Source of the DNA: Hemerocallis citrina
Taxonomy: Eukaryota; Streptophyta; Magnoliopsida; Asparagales; Asphodelaceae
DNA: 64,000 bases
Direction of reading: 5' to 3'
Assembly (NCBI GenBank): GCA_017893485.1
Contig: CM030363.1
Span: forward strand, 87,003,730 to 87,067,729
The translations under genes and the position numbers were made by a program. The number at the start of each line of letters is the position of its first letter. The first letter of the stretch is position 1. Positions 25,137 through 36,989 of the stretch are shown here, piece by piece. The notes beneath the pieces are model-generated. The model searched no databases, was not told the origin of the DNA, and worked only from the letters and a program-made list of their open reading frames with translations.

Positions 25137-28100
25137 TGGCAGAAAGCCAACTTCAACAAGAAGAAGAAGAAGTCAACTTCAACAACAACTTATCACCGGC
25201 GACAACATCATCACTTATTGTCTCTTCTTCCGAAAATCCCTCAAACCCGAACTCCCGACCACCCTCTTGCGTCTTCCTTTTCTCTTATGAACCCACCTGA
25301 AATCCCTCAACCCCAAACTCCAGCCGCAATGTCTTCGTCCCCGAAATCCCGAAACCCTCACCGCCTCCTAGCTGCCTCGCCGAAACCCTAGCCGCCACTT
25401 CTCTTTTCCACATCAATCTAAACCCTAACCCCCGCTGCCTCCTTCCTACCTCAAGAAACACCTTCAACATCAAACAAAACCCAAGAACTCCTTCATCTCC
25501 TCTCCCCGCCGTCGATACTCCATTCTGTCGTCAACATCCCCTACTCACCATAACCCTAGTCACCATTCTCTTCTCCCTAATCTTCACACCACAACCCTAA
25601 CCCTACTTCCCAAAATACTGATAAGAAACCCAATACCCGACTCACTTTCCCTAATACCAAAAAAAATACAAAAAAACTAACAAACAAAAATCAAACCTGA
25701 TATCCAAATCACCATCCAAACTCAATATCCAACCCCAATACCCAAATCCAATATCTGCTTGCTATTTACTACTGTTTGCTAGTGCTACTTTGGTAGTCGT
25801 TGCCGCCACCATCGTCGTCGCTGCCAGTCAATAAAAAAAATCAAACAAAAAAAAAATCAAAAAAAAAAAATCTTTGCACATACCTGTGATTCTCCATTGA
25901 ACCCCAATTTTGCCAGTATCTTCCATCTCTACCAACTTCCCACTTTCCCTTGCCAAAGATTGGATTGATTAGGCTGCCTCTTTTGAGACCACTCTTCTTG
26001 GACATTCCTTATGGAGTCACCTTTATGGCTCCAATCATCATCCCAAAGATCCCGCCGCTACGTCATATGCAGACGACAAGAACCCGATCCACACTACCCA
26101 GGCCACTTAGGATGACCATGATCGTAGTATCATTGCCTTTATTATTGCCTTAGTCAACCGCTTTCTTCCGGCTGACCGCTTCATGTTCGTCCCGCTCAGG
26201 TTTTTTGGCTCCAGTTGACCACTCAATATGTTCAAGCTAACGGAGCTCGTGAGTACAAGCTACTTGTTCAATCACAGTCCTTGATCGTCAGGGTGATCGC
26301 AGCATTCATGGACATTACACAGCCATGCTCCATATCTGGTGCGAATTGCCACAACTAGAAGATAGTGATATCCGTGTTACTCGTGAAAGGCACCAGTTTA
26401 TGCTTTTTATGATGGGTCTTTGACCAGAGTACCAATCCCTCCGTAGTCAGTTGATTCACCGAGATCCAGTTGTTCATCTTGAAGCTGCTATAGCGAACTT
26501 GTGGCAGAAGAAACTCGACTACACGTTCTACCCACACCATCTCCTACCCGTCCTTCGACAGTGACAGTGTTCTAGCAGTTGCCCTACGTACCTCCTCCTC
26601 CCGCAAACCTTGCTCTAGCCCCATGTCTCCTTCCTCTGACCATTGCAGTGTTCTTGATCATTGTCCCCGTTTCTGCACCCACTGTTAGCAGAATGGTCAT
26701 CTTCATCACAAGGGTTTCATCCTGCACCCACAGCTCTTGGTGCAGGCACAGCAATGCAGGAAGCAACATAGTTTACCTCCTCTCAGTATTCCTTCTCATC
26801 CATCACGAGGAATGGCGGTTACTCCACCTATGCCCTTTTTTGCTCCTTATGATATTCCTTAGCAATGCCTCACTCAGCTGGACCTTCAGCACACGGATCA
26901 GTCCATCTACACTGGCTCCTCTGCCCCTGGTTTTTCAATCACTCCTGGTATGAATTCTTCCTAACTTTTAGATTCTGGTGCCTTACATCATCTTACTAGC
27001 AATTATACACTATTCACAACTAGCACTCCACTCACCTCCTCCTCACCATCACTATACACTATCGATGGCTCACTACTCCACACTACACACTCAGGATCCA
27101 TACACACTCCCACTCTCACCTTGCCTTTTGTCTTTATGCGCCACATGTTTCCATGAACCTTATTTCTATTAGTGCTTTATGCGATAGTGGTCTTACTGTT
27201 CCTTTAATTTCTTTGGGATGTACAATACAGGATCCTCATACTGGTCACACGATTGGATGTACTAGCAGACATGGACGTTTATATCATCTAGATTTTCTTC
27301 ATGCTCATAATTCTACTTCTAATTTTGTTGGTTCCGTCAGTTCTAATGCCGACTTTTGGCACATATGCTTAGGTCATGTTAGCGAGTCTCGTTTGAAAAT
27401 TTTAGTTTGTAGTGGTGTTCTTGGGAATTTCACTTTCACTTCGTTATCTGTTTGCCAGGTTTGTAAGTTGAAAAAACACATAGCCCTCCCTTTTAGCAAT
27501 AAAATTATTTCTCAGTCCACTCATACTTTTCAACTTAGTCACTCTGACATCTGAGGACCATCTCCTACGCCTTCCCACAAAGGTTACCTCTATTTTGTTA
27601 GTTTCATTGATGACTTTACTCGACATACATGGGCATTTTTTATGCGCAAATACTCTGAGATACCTGACATTTACTAGTTCTTTACGAACATGGTTCACAC
27701 TCAGTTTGGCATGCGTATCAAAACTTTTCTCTCAGATGGTGCTCGTGAGTATACTTCACTGCTATGAGATCGATCCTTCAATCTCATGGTATACTCTTTC
27801 AGCAATCATGTCCTCACACACATGAGCAGAATGGTTTAGTTGAACGCAAGCATCATCACATCCTTTAAATGGCTCGCGCTCTTCTACTCTCCTCTTTTTT
27901 TCCTCGGTCTTTCTGTGCTGAAGCTGTCATGACATATGTCAGTCTCATTAACATCACACCCTCGTCTACCCTATCTGGCACAACACCTTATGAGGCTCTT
28001 CATCACTCCACACCGGACTATAGTATGCTCCGTATTTTTGGGTGCACCTATTATATCCTTCTACCTCCCACTGAGCGCACAAAGCTCAATGCCCAAACTG

Positions 28101-30102
28101 CTAAGTGCGTCCATCTATGTCTCAGTCCAGAGCATACGAGATATCATTGTTTTGATCATGTAGCAGGTCTTATTCGTATATTCTGACATGTCTCCTTTGT
28201 GGAAGACTCTTCCTACTACTTGACCTCTCCTGATGATGCTAATTTTTTCGACTCCCCAGTTTTTAGGCAACCATACCTTCGCACATTCCATTTGATCACA
28301 CTTCTTTGGCTCTTATTATTTCTCCTACGGATACACCATCTGCATCCTCATAGCATCATACACCCTCACAACCTGCATGTACCCACACCACCTACATCAC
28401 CACAGCTTCATGCACCCATACCACCCTCATCCTCACCACTGCATGTACCCACACCACCGACCTCACCCCCACACCATGTCCATCCACCACCGGTCTGTCT
28501 GTCTACACGTTCCACTGCGGGCATCCCACCAGCTCATTATACATCTGTGTCACTGGTCCTTCTGACCAGTTTGGTTTTGCCACCCTAGCTTCCTACTCAC
28601 CACAATTTCATGCATATCTCACTGCCATGCACTCCACACGTGAGCCCAAAATCTATCAAGAAGTAATTTGATATACCAAGTGGTGGGATGCTATTACGGA
28701 GGTGTTCAGTGCATTTGATCAGACTGGCACTTGGGATGTTGTTCCATTACCTGGGGCGTCCATCCTATGAGCTGCAAGTGGATCTTCAAGGTCAAATATC
28801 GACCTGATGGCTCCATTGAGTGGCACAAGGCTCGCCTAGTTGCTCGAAGATTTACTCAGGAGCATGGCATTGATTTTGATGAAACTTTAACTCGGTTGCA
28901 CAGATGACTACAGTTCGCACTCTTCTTGCCGTTGCCTCAGTTCGTCAGTGGTCATTATACCAGAAGGATGTGAAGAATGTCTTTCTTCATGGTACCTTAT
29001 TTAGGGTTGTTTACATGCATCTCCTTCCTGACCTTATCATTTCTCGTCGTCATATTTTCCGTCTGCGTCGAGCTATATATAGTCTGAAATAGGCCCCTCA
29101 AGCCTGGTTTGAGTGTTTTCACAGTGTCATCACCCAAGTTGGTTTTGAGTCAGAGTTCACATGACCACTCTATGTTTATGCAGTCATTGTTGCAGGGACG
29201 GGTCTTTCTATTATTATATGTTGATAATATGATTATTACTGGGGATGATTTCGCAGGCATTGCATCCACCCAGAAATACATTTACCAGTAGTTCCATATG
29301 AAATATCTTGGCAGATTACGCTATTTTCTGAGTCTGGAGATTGCCTATGGATCTCGGGAGATACTTATTTCTCAACAGAAATACACATCAGATATTATCT
29401 CTGTTGCACATCTCTTTGACAGTATATCAGCCGATACTCCCTTAGAGCTTCATGTGAAGCTTCATCCTACAGATGGTGAGCTCCTTCCCGACCCCACTAG
29501 ATACAGATACATTGTTGGACAGCTTGTCTACTTATGCATGACCAGACCCGATATTGCTCATGTCGTTAGTTGTTAATCAGTTTGTTTCTGCTCCTAGATC
29601 GGTTCACTACAGTGCTCTTCTTCAAATCCTCATATATCCTCGGTGCACTATCACTCGTTCACTATTTATGCCTTCTACTTCCAAATTGGAGCTCAGTGCA
29701 TATTCTGATTCGGATTGGACGGGTGATCCTACCACCAGACGATCTACTACAGGTTTCTGTCTATTTCTTGGTGATTCGTTGATCTCATGGCGAAGCAAGA
29801 AACATGCAGTTGTTGCATATTCTGAGTACAGAGCAATGACATATACTACTAGAGAGATTGTTCATGTTCGTTAGCTGTTATCAGATATGGATATCATGCT
29901 TATAGGAGCTACTCCTCTTCATTGTGATAACCGGAGTGCATTGCACATTGCAAGCAACCTAGTCTTTCATGAGAGAACAAAGCACATAGAGATAGATTGC
30001 CACTATGTTCATAAGCGTTTCAAAACAGGGACCATTTCACTTCATTTTGTTACCTCTTCACAGCAGACAATAGATTTCTTCACCAAATCCCATACTGTTT
30101 AG
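25137..30102 (+). pseudogene. Copia-2 gag-pol remnant
   Basis: The coding region is broken by many stops and frameshifts. Readable parts are: a gag start (MAESQLQQEEEEVNF) at 25137; the integrase zinc-binding motif around 27355-27470 (WHICLGHV…CQVCKLKKH); integrase core to about 28190; RT from about 28690 to 29300; and RNase H at 29680-30100 (SDSDWTGDPTTRRSTTG, then [13 protein letters not shown]). The RT catalytic box reads YVDN instead of YVDD, so even repaired frames would lack a catalytic aspartate. In the gag and integrase portion, proline/threonine-rich repeats occur at 28370-28500. Confidence 0.85.
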
Positions 30103-30163
30103 AGATTTCGATACTTAGTGAGCAAACTCACACTATTAGGCCCACCGTGAGTTTGAGAGGGAG

Positions 30164-30316
30164 TGTTAGATATTGTGTTATATACGTAGTTTCATATCTG
30201 ATTATGTATTAGTTTAGTATTTGGTTCCCTCCTATATATATAGGAGATATTGTACTCAGTAATAATCAGTCCAATTAATCCAATAATATTTTTCAATTTT
30301 TCTGTTAACCTTATCA
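30164..30316 (+). repeat. Copia-2 3' LTR
   Basis: Starts TGTTAGATATTG and ends GTTAACCTTATCA, followed by the gtttc duplication. Confidence 0.9.
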
Positions 30317-30693
30317 GTTTCAAACAACGACCTAGGTTATACTTAAGTCGTTGTTTGAAATAACGGCTTCAATTCAAGTCAAATTTTGAAGTACTAGGCA
30401 TTATTTCTAACAACGGCCTAAGTTAAAATTTTGCAAAAAAGATACAACTTCGTCAACTGCGAGGGAGAGTGTGTGTGTGTGTGTGAGAGAGAGAGAGTGA
30501 ATAAGGTGAAGAATTATTTGGGATGAAATACCCAAATTACCCCTCACAACTTAAGTGAGAGAGGGGATGATGGGCGGGCTTGATCATGGCCGTTGGATCT
30601 TGATCAATCTGATCCAACGGCCCACAGCTCAGTTTGCAACGGGTTGTGCAAACAGACCCGTTTGCAAGAGAATTTCCCATATATATATATATA

Positions 30694-30878
30694 TGGGAAA
30701 TGCTCAGTTGAAAATGCAAATGTCTGCGAAAACGTGAAAACGACCCTAGGCCGTTGTTGGAGACAACGACCTAGGTTACCTAGGTCGTTGTTGGAGACAA
30801 CGGCCTTGGTTTCAACAACGGCCTTGGTGGTTTTCCACGTTTTTATAGACATTTGCGTTTTCAATGGAACATTTTTCT
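30694..30878. mobile_element. Small hairpin MITE (~185 bp) between TA tracts
   Basis: The left end 'aatgctcagttgaaaatgca' and the reverse complement of the right end 'aaatgttccattgaaaacgc' are inverted repeats, followed by shared 'aaatgtct..gaaaacgtg'. The centre is a near-perfect palindrome of 'cctaggtcgttgttggagac' words. It starts immediately after the TA tract that closes element C and is followed by another TA tract. Confidence 0.75.
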
Positions 30879-30885
30879 ATATATA

Positions 30886-31859
30886 TATATATATGTTTTT
30901 ACTATAATGATGGATATGAATATATATATATGCAGTTCTTTTTCTAGAAACTGGTGTATCTTGATTGAAGGTGCAAGCAACATTTGAACTCTAAACCTCT
31001 ATCCGCGCCTAGAGCATAGAGGCTTTACTGCAGTGCTAAACAAGATCCTTTTTTGTCGCTAATTACTACAACTCCTGCATTGGAAAGAATATACAATTTC
31101 CATGAGAATCAAATTTTGAGGATGTAGGAGATTTTCATTTACATGGTTGGGGAAGAGAGTATTGGATTCATCCCTATGAAGAAGCAACTCTAAATAGGAA
31201 AAAACCAATTTATTACCTACCCATAAAAAGTGTTTGCCCAGAGTATTTTGGAATATACATTGTGAAACGCCATATCCTTGGAATGTAGTTGTTCTGAACA
31301 CAACAATAGCTAGTGCCACTATGGCCTAGAAGTCAGGGGATTGAGTTCCGCTTGCGTCAATTTATTTATTATGGGATGAGTAAGTGCATGTGTTAATGTG
31401 TGCTTGTAAATCAAACAAAGTACATCGAAAGTTGGTAAACCTACCATTAAATAGTTTCATTCGTGACCTATATTAATGAAATAAAGTACATCAAAATTAA
31501 ACAACATGCAGGATTTATTGATGCTAGTTGTTGCTTGAAGTATGTCCTTATTAATATTATGTGATTACATACCCTGCATATGGTTTTCGTTGTAGTGAAC
31601 AGAACATATTAAACTTTATACTTTCAAGATTGAAAACCCCTATGTACCTTCTCGTTCTCATTCATCTCAGAGATCTAACAGAATACAACATCAACTATTA
31701 ACAAAAAAAATTGCATCATAACTAGCTAAAGAAAACTAGCTAAAGAAAACAAACATTATTAATTCAAGCTGGGAACACTTAGCAACTTTATCGTAGATCT
31801 CAGTCACAACCAATAATAAATTATAGATGAAACGATGCATAACAGTGACAGCTTCAGTT
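30886..31859. other. No recognised gene
   Basis: AT-rich sequence with short open frames only. I see no RNA gene, inverted termini or familiar protein motif here. It may be 3' flank of the Pumilio remnant downstream of 31860 (minus strand). Confidence 0.4.
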
Positions 31860-34800
31860 TGTTACTTCTTCATCCTTCAATGCAACTGATCAGCAGCTCT
31901 CAAGACAGTACCCTATTTCATATTTGCACATCTGAACATAATTAAAATCAGTTAGATATATGCCTCAAGATTGTATATCAATTTGAAGTAACAGATATAT
32001 AGAAAATAGTTTTGCGGATTGCAGAACATAGTTTCCATATCTATGAGTAGCAGTCATTCCCAGAGTAACACCCTCGAATCCCACCAGTTTTTTAGGAAGG
32101 ATTTCACGTCAAGTTGATTTGAAGCAACGCTGGAGAACAAAGCTGTCGCGATAATTTATCGATATGTGCCATTGCATATCAGTCATTGCAGAGTTTGAGA
32201 GCAGACTGAATTATGAAGTTTCTGCAGAATACACCGAAATTAAGGTCATAAATAGCCAATATTCATCACTTTTTAATTTCATATATTCCCCAAAAAAAAA
32301 TTGAGTGGTACCCTTCGGAGTTTTTGGCTACGAAAAGAGACTTGGTGATAATTCTTTCCAGTAACTTCCGCTGTTCGCAACCAGCAACCAACAGAACTTG
32401 AGATGCATTTTTCAAGTAAGGCACGCTCAATAAATTCCATCGTCAGTTGTGGACAATGTTTTGCCGCAGCATCAAATATGAACTGAAACATAGGAACTTG
32501 TCAGCTATACAGGAAACTTAAGAAGAGCGGTGCACATGTAAAGAGACACCGAAATATGTTAAAATTGCAATTTAGACTTGGGCGACGTAATCTTACTCTT
32601 TTTTTTTTGAAATAAAAGTGACACCTGGTCACCTGTTTCATTAATGAACAATTAACGAAACACAGAGTCCAAAATATTACAATCCAAGTAAAAAACAGTC
32701 TACAATGTAACTACAAACTAGTACATAATCAACTGCCAGCAATCCACACAAGACTGGCTCTCAAAATATGAAGACCACCACTCAGGAACTCGTCGATGAC
32801 TCCATAACCCTGAAACAAACTACTCCCCATCCATACGGAGCTTCTTCCTCGCCCCTGCCGTACCTGTCCAATCATTAATTCGAGCTAAGATTTGATGAAG
32901 CATGATCTGGAAAGTGCAGTTAGTATTACGAAAGCATGCATTGTTTCTATCTAGCCACAGGGTCCACATCGCCGCCACTACCGTAATATCCCAAACTAAT
33001 CTGCACTCGTTCTTAATGAATCTCGACCTCCACCTCCCCCACACGTTCTGAACACTAGTAGGAACCTCAGACACCCCGAACCCCAACCCCATAATTTCCC
33101 AAGTTAATTTAGCTTTTGGACAGCTCATGAAAATATGAGTAGAGTCCTCCTCCCCAAAATTACATCGTGGACAGCTCGAGTCGATCGGAATATTGCGTTT
33201 TCTTAGGTTGACCTAGGATAGGATCACGTTATTATCCACCAACCAAAGGAACACTTTCACTGTTTGGAATTTTGGCCTTCCAAATGACATCTGCGAATGC
33301 ACTCCTAACCCCCCCCATCGTTTAAAAGTTGATACCTAGACCTAACCTGAGAACACTTTCGTAGGTTCGAGGCTCCAAGCTCTTTCATCCTCGATTCCTC
33401 TTTCATGGTTCATTTTCTCTGCTAGCATGAGTTCAATGCAGTGAATTTGTCTTTGTCCCTCTTGGAATATGTTTCCCTGGAATTGAAGGCAAAGTCTATC
33501 CTGTTTCCATATATCCGCCACCAGGACATCCTCGTTTATGGTTTCCTCTGCCAGTTTTGGGAATAGCGATTTAATTGTGTTATGTCCCCACCACTTAACC
33601 TTCCACAGTCTAGTGCTCTTCCCGTCTCTGAGTATGGAAGTAGTGTTATCGTGGAACAACTCTCCCACCTTCGCAATCCCTTTCCAAAGGTGAGACACCT
33701 TTCCATACCTACTTCGCCCTCCAAATCTAGTCTTCTTCCGCCTTCTATATAACCTAAAGGAGTTGCACCACTAGGCCTTTCGTCACTTATTCATTTTCCA
33801 CCACCACTTGGATAGTAGTGCCTTATTCATATCACGTAGATTCACAACTCCTAGACCTCCAAATTCTTTCTTACGACACACCTTGTCCCATCGAATCAAA
33901 TTGAGTCCCTTGTTATCTTCTCTTGACCCTTTCCAAAGAAATTTTCTCCTACTTTTATCGATTCTTTGAATAACCCAACTTGGGATCTCATAAATCGACA
34001 TCAAGTATGTTGGCAAACTACTAAGTACCGAGTTGATTAGAGTCACTCTGCCCCCTAGCGAAAGAAATTTCCCTTTCCATCCCGCAAGTTTTTTCTCAAC
34101 TTTCTCCACTAATGACATCCAGTCCTCCTTAAGCAATTTCCCAGGTCTAATGGGCGTTCCTAAATATTTGAGGGGGAATTCTCCTTTCCCACAACCCAAA
34201 GCTCTAGAGATCGCATCCATAGCACCTTCCTGTTCCTTGCATAGGGGAACGACCCCACTCTTATGAAGATTAACCGCCAGTCTTGATCAGAATTCGAAAC
34301 ACCTTAAAACCATTCTTACTGCTATGGTTTCCTCCAACTGAGCTGCACCAAACAACAATGTGTCGTCTACAAACTCTAGGATGGAGAGTGGCTCCGGTAA
34401 TCTTACTTTTTTATTCTCGTAGTTTAGCACATCCAGACAAAATCTGACCAGGCAAGAGAAAATTGGATCCATTATTAGTTCAGGCAATTCGTCTTTGAGT
34501 GCTAAGGAGGGTATGTAGCAGAGGCCTCGTCATCTTGATAGATTGAATAAGCATCAGAACACAAGTAACTCTGCAGAAAATCTCAGATCATCAGATAAAG
34601 ATCAAAATTGAAAATTAATTTTTATAACAAAATAATAATAAATTTCAGTAAATAATGCATATCCGCGTGACTCTTTGGCTGCCTGAACCAGCTCTTGATT
34701 TTCAAAAGCAAGAGAAAGAACTAAATCTTCTTTCTTATGATCACTACTCGTTTCCAAATAATCAGCAAAAGCAATGCTATTAGATACAATAGTCATGAGA

Positions 34801-34999
34801 TTTTTCAGCTTGGAACATGGCGCAAGTGGCTTCATGATTTGAGAACTCTCGTTGAAAGAATTTTGGATAAGACTATCTGTCTACTTCTATTATTCGGAAA
34901 CAAACCGGATGCACCTAAATTAAGATTGTTGTAGATTAAAGAACTCTGAACCGGGGGATTACTAATAGTACTCGAATTGCTCAGATTCGAGACTCTTAA
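31860..34999 (-). pseudogene. Pumilio-family RNA-binding protein gene remnant (broken)
   Basis: Minus-strand exon pieces carry Puf-repeat signatures: FQFIFDAAAKHC at 32491-32440, NFIIQSALKLCND following an acceptor at 32221, and HRYGNYVLQSA at about 32050-32016. Upstream (34990-34600) are further open stretches in two frames with Leu/Ser-rich N-terminal-like sequence and a possible exon at 34545-34500. Puf repeats bind mRNA 3' UTRs. Here the repeats are interrupted by stops and altered residues, the gene is cut by a LINE between 32597 and about 34500, and a CACTA end sits at 35000. Function is certainly lost. The N-terminal part is assigned only by position and strand. Confidence 0.6.
32597..34500 (-). 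mobile_element. 5'-truncated LINE (L1-type) with poly-A
   Basis: A T run at 32598-32609 (poly-A on the minus strand) marks the 3' end. Reading upward on the minus strand there are RT pieces with LEFVDDTLLFG (34400-34350), a KYLGTPI/LGGRVTLINSVLSSLPTY segment (34220-33783) typical of the L1 RT C-terminal region, a zinc-binding RVT-like part (33724-33342) and WTLWLDRNN (33128-32820). All are separated by frameshifts or stops. The 5' part, including endonuclease and most of RT, is missing, as is usual for target-primed integration. A target-site duplication was not found by eye. Confidence 0.85.
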
Positions 35000-36073
35000 C
35001 ACTACAAAACGCAAGGAGTTTCCCAGCATTTTTTCAATCTTTCCCGGCATTTTTAAACGCCGGAAAGGTTGTACCGGCATTTTCGAAAATGCCGCCAAAA
35101 GCACCGGTTAAACCAGTGTCGGGAAAGATGTATAGTCTATCCCAGCATTTTTCATATAACGCCGGTGTAGACCTAGTCTATCCCAGCATTTTTCATATAA
35201 CGCCGGTGTAGACCTAGTCTATCCCGGTGTTTTTTCATATGTTCACCGGGACAGATAGCAGACTTTTCTCGGCTTTTTTTTTTTTTTTGAAAAATGCTGG
35301 GATACGCTATTTTTTTGGCTTTTTTGTATATTTTTTCAATTACAATCATTTCCTTAAATTAATTCCAGTAATCATCTACAAATCCAATAATCAAACATAA
35401 TAAACAATAGAAAAGTGCTTTAAATCACAAATTCATTCCAATAATCATAAAAACTCCAATAATCAAGCATAACAAGCAATCCAATAATCATCCACAAATT
35501 CAAAGAATGCAATAATTACATAAATGTACAAGTGCTTAAAAGTACAAAATCACAAAATCACATAAATGGCTAAACAAGACATATATGTTTCACCAAAACT
35601 AAAGTTTACAAGTAACAGTTACAGATTTAAGAAAAAAATAAAAAATCGGTTACAAACTACAGCGTACACCTTCCACCAGAGTTGCCTCCACTACCTCCAT
35701 GCTCATCGGTAGTTTTATTTCCTTGTTGCCTTGGTGGATTAGCATGACTTGAAACAAATGGTACTCTCTGTTGGACTTATGTAATGCACAAAATTTTCTA
35801 AAATTTGTCCACATAAACATGGGCAAAACATAAACATTGATATGTAACATGCACAAAACATATACATCGATATGCACAAAACATAATCATCCTCATCCAC
35901 ATTTCGATGTACAATCCATCTCGAAATGTAATTTTTGTTTCTCGACCAAACTATAAATAATCAATAAAAGCTCATCCACCATTTCGATGTACTATCCTTC
36001 TCGATTTGTAGACATGATTAGTTATAAGTTTTTAATTTTCATGATGGCTTTTTGATGTGCACTTGATTAGGTA
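35000..36073. mobile_element. CACTA (En/Spm-like) element, left end
   Basis: The terminal sequence CACTACAAAACGCAAGG starts at 35000, after a possible 3-bp TSD (taa, 34997-34999). Subterminal repeats of 'cccagcatttttcatataac' type in both orientations follow, as in plant CACTA elements. The element is interrupted at 36074 by Copia-1 and continues at 45705-45812, where Gypsy-1 interrupts it again. The right terminus lies outside the window. No transposase is seen in these parts. Confidence 0.7.
35030..35300. repeat. CACTA subterminal repeats
   Basis: A ~41-bp unit (tcccagcatttttcatataa + cgccggtgtagacctagtcta) is tandemly doubled near 35138-35222. The words 'cggcattttt' and 'aaaatgccg' occur in both orientations. 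Such subterminal arrays are transposase-binding regions in this superfamily. Confidence 0.65.
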
Positions 36074-36514
36074 TATTAGATATATTGTTAGTTTGTTAGA
36101 TATATATTGTTACTTGTACCTAGGGCTGCAAACGAATCGAGCTATTTACGAGCTATTCGGCTCGAGCTCGGTCAAAGCTCGGCTCGAACCGAGCTCGAGC
36201 CGAGCTCGAGCTCAAAACCAAGCTCGTTTCGTAAACGAGCCGAGCTCGAGCTTGATTTTTTTTTTTAGGCTAAGCTCGCGAGCTATTCGGCTCGAATATG
36301 GTTAAAGCTCGGTCAAAGTTCGGCTCGAACCGAGCTCGAGCCAAGCTCAAAATTGAGCTCGTTTAGTAAACGAGCCGAGCTCGAGCCTGAAGGTATTCGG
36401 CTCAACTCGGCTCGATTGCAGCCCTACTTGTACCCCTATATATACTGGTCTTAGTACTCAATAATATTCATTTAGCTTTGCACTACATCTCTCTCTCTCT
36501 CTGTTAACCTAACA
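36074..36514 (+). repeat. Copia-1 5' LTR
   Basis: Starts TATTAGATATATTG (3' copy TGTTAGATATATTG) and ends GTTAACCTAACA. It is interrupted by a hAT MITE and includes a CT run at about 36488-36502. Confidence 0.8.
36121..36426. mobile_element. hAT MITE (306 bp) in the Copia-1 5' LTR
   Basis: Inverted ends TAGGGCTGCAAACGAATCGA and TAGGGCTGCAATCGAGCCGA are flanked by a perfect 8-bp duplication, CTTGTACC (36113-36120, 36427-36434). The interior is filled with 'gagctcgagccgagctcg' type palindromic words, giving several alternative hairpins. Confidence 0.95.
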
Positions 36515-36989
36515 TGATATCAGAGTGAACCTAATCCCAAAATTAAATCCCAAACCCTAGTCCCTAATCTCCCTGCCTAATGCTAATGACCTACGACTAA
36601 TCCCCATCTTCTTCTTCTCCAATGTCTCTTCACTGAACCCATTCACGTTCCACTCCAAAATCCAGATCTGCTGCAAATCCCGATCCCGCCGCCCTCCTGG
36701 ATCACCTCCCGATTCGTACTCCCTCATCTTTATCATCCCAAATCCCGACTCAACCACCTCTCCCTCATCTCCATTATCTTGATCCCATCTACAATCACTG
36801 ATCCCAACTGGTCACCTCCCAATCCTGACAGGCGTCACCTCCAATTCCAGCTCCGTCATGTCTCGTCCCGATCCTCTCCAACACCCCTCCCGCCTCCACT
36901 CCATGTCCCACACCAAATCTCCAAAACCCTTACCTACCCCACCTCCATCACCTTTTGCCTCACCATTTTCATAGCCTGCACATCCACCA

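Larger units (their letters stand above)
24897..30316 (+). mobile_element. Copia-2: decayed Ty1/Copia retrotransposon in element C
   Basis: Two 153-bp LTRs (24897-25049 and 30164-30316) are nearly identical and are flanked by a perfect 5-bp duplication, gtttc (24892-24896 and 30317-30321). The primer binding site TGGTATCAGAGC (tRNA-iMet) follows the 5' LTR, and a purine tract (TTTGAGAGGGAG) precedes the 3' LTR. The order gag, integrase, RT, RNase H identifies Copia. The short LTRs are compatible with an Ale-like lineage, though this is not established. Confidence 0.9.
17526..30679. mobile_element. Foldback element C, split by a solo LTR and a Copia element
   Basis: Outer inverted ends at 17526-17786 and 30317-30679 share 'gagctgtgggccgtt', 'gatcaagatccaacggcca', 'taatttgggtatttcatc' and 'gcagttgacgaagttgtat'. 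Inner arms 21159-21640 and 24420-24896 continue the same inverted pair: 'cgttgtttgaaa' words, UTR-like CT-rich sequence, 'aaaccctaat' and 'gcacagtg' near a GTAATCA splice-donor-like site. Removing the solo LTR (TSD gaaac) and Copia-2 (TSD gtttc) restores one element of about 4.4 kb with ~0.75-kb arms. The core holds six palindromes. TA tracts flank both ends. Confidence 0.75.

Noticed and set aside
34395..34415. 'gtaatcttact' near the LINE interior matching the LINE 3' flank (32590)
   Set aside because: Considered as a target-site duplication, but the inner copy lies within LINE coding sequence rather than at its 5' edge.
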